From: Dehalococcoidia bacterium UBA6627
Lineage (GTDB): Bacteria; Chloroflexota; Dehalococcoidia; UBA2979
Direction: 5' to 3'
Assembly: GCA_002455955.1 (NCBI GenBank)
Contig: DKLZ01000035.1
Coordinates: 1-23,999 of the forward strand
Length of the DNA: 23,999 nt
Part shown: piece by piece, positions 23,103 through 23,999 of the stretch
Position numbering within the stretch: position 1 is the first letter of the stretch
How the letters are laid out: each line of letters begins with the position of its first letter
Program-made: the position numbers and the translations under genes
Notes under the pieces: generated by a model
Seen by the model: only the letters and a program-made list of their open reading frames with translations
Database searches by the model: none
Told to the model about the DNA's origin: nothing

Positions 23103-23897
23103 TTAGCTGCCTTTGAATTCGGCCTGTCGCTTTTCCGCGAATGCTCGAGGTCCCTCTTTAGCGTCATCAGTATCTTTTAGCCTTGCTCCGATGGCACTTT
23201 CCATGCGGAGTCCATCGTCTAAGGGCATGTATTGTGCTCGAATTGAAAGCTCTTTGATCGCGCGTACTGCTAATGGTGGCATTTCACGAAGCTGCTCAGC
23301 ACGCTCCATGGCTACGTTGACTTCCGTACCGTGAGCGACGACTTGGTTGATGAATCCGAAATGAGCGGCTTCCTCAGCTGTAAGACGCCTACCGAGGAGC
23401 AGTACCTCCATTGCGATCGGGTATGGGAGCTGACGAATTGTGCGTTGCGTACCTCCATTCCCAGGCAATATGCCACGCTTGACTTCGGACAAGTCAAATA
23501 GTGCATGCTCCGACGCAATTCGGATATCCGTAGCCATCAGAAGTGTCATTCCTCCAGCGAGGCATAGACCATTGATTGCTGCAACCACAGGCTTCCAGAT
23601 CTGGAGACCGCGATTAAGAATCAGATCAGACTGTGTTTGCCAGAATTCGAATGCTTCGGGTACCGACGGAATTGTTTGCTTTAGATCTGCGCCGGCTGAG
23701 AATACTTGTTTTTCTGGAGCGCGGGTCGGCTGAGGAGCGCCGGTTACAACGGCGACCCAGATATCCGGATTATCTCGTACCTCGATCCAACACTCAGATA
23801 GCCTTTCATACATATGTGGTGTCATCGCATTCAGAGCCTCGGGGCGGTTGAGTGTGATCGTTGCGATCTTGTTCTGAACGTCGAAGTCGATGGTCAT
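23103..23897 (-). CDS. Enoyl-CoA hydratase/isomerase family protein, one catalytic glutamate kept
   Basis: A 264-residue crotonase-family protein. Elements are LNRPEALNAM (16-25), QVFSAGADLK (64-73), INGLCLAGGMTLLMATDIRIAS (108-129) and LFDLSEVKRGILPGNGGTQR (133-152). The position of the first classical glutamate is Thr118, but the second is kept as Glu138. One-glutamate members are often isomerases or hydratases of special substrates, so the reaction is uncertain. The start is firm: AGGAGA at 23904-23909 lies six bases before the ATG. That site is part of a near-palindrome (ATCTCCTGAGAT), which may affect access. It is followed in the same direction by the PHP gene. Confidence 0.92.
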   Translation of the reverse strand: MTIDFDVQNKIATITLNRPEALNAMTPHMYERLSECWIEVRDNPDIWVAVVTGAPQPTRAPEKQVFSAGADLKQTIPSVPEAFEFWQTQSDLILNRGLQIWKPVVAAINGLCLAGGMTLLMATDIRIASEHALFDLSEVKRGILPGNGGTQRTIRQLPYPIAMEVLLLGRRLTAEEAAHFGFINQVVAHGTEVNVAMERAEQLREMPPLAVRAIKELSIRAQYMPLDDGLRMESAIGARLKDTDDAKEGPRAFAEKRQAEFKGS

Positions 23898-23999
23898 TGA
23901 CTATCTCCTGAGATTATTTATTTCACTAAAGTTGGTTGCTTGATGATGGGCCGATTGGTGTTGGAGGTTAACGGCTGCCGCTACCGATGTTCAGTAGAT

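Noticed and set aside
1..23999. CRISPR arrays, insertion sequences, phage genes, or defence systems
   Set aside because: I saw no regularly spaced repeats, transposase-like genes, integrases or nuclease/helicase clusters in the window.

Overview
The window has moderate GC content and short intergenic gaps. Its intact genes are transport and CoA-thioester enzymes typical of a free-living heterotroph. The density of class III (CaiB/BaiF) CoA-transferase paralogues, together with crotonase-like enzymes, a DppBC-type transporter and an iron-type ABC system, recalls marine Chloroflexota of the SAR202 / Dehalococcoidia type. Actinobacteria and Proteobacteria also carry such expansions, so this assignment is only an inference; no rRNA or marker gene is present.

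Layout. (1) Positions 1-1937, + strand: end of an oligopeptide/dipeptide-type ABC transporter operon (two permeases; a hairpin lies just upstream). (2) 2138-4257, + strand: a crotonase-fold enzyme and a membrane-anchored alpha/beta hydrolase. (3) 4402-6424, - strand: a small GYD-domain protein, a region with a probable decayed gene, and a YeiH/UPF0324 membrane protein. (4) 6695-18705: the core of the window. It holds one fused double CaiB/BaiF protein (+), an operon on the - strand (crotonase-like enzyme followed by four CoA-transferase genes), a divergent crotonase-like gene (+), and another two-gene CoA-transferase unit (-). (5) 18955-19359, +: a small NTF2-like protein. (6) 19494-23897, - strand: ABC ATPase and double-domain permease of the iron(III)/thiamine/aminoethylphosphonate type, a small PHP-domain phosphoesterase-like protein, and another crotonase-like enzyme.

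Main observation. The eight CaiB/BaiF domains fall into two recognisable types. Type B keeps the catalytic Asp expected in class III CoA-transferases; type A has Gln, Leu, Glu or Phe at the aligned place. The genes always occur as one A next to one B: three adjacent gene pairs (overlapping or 13 nt apart), and one A-B pair fused into a single 809-residue protein. This suggests obligate heteromeric CoA-transferases with one catalytic and one non-catalytic partner, duplicated and diversified for several substrates. Three of the four crotonase-like enzymes lack both glutamates of classical enoyl-CoA hydratase. A plausible reading is several parallel routes in which a carboxylic acid is loaded onto CoA by an A/B transferase and then transformed by an unusual crotonase, in the manner of CaiB/CaiD. 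The substrates cannot be read from the sequence.
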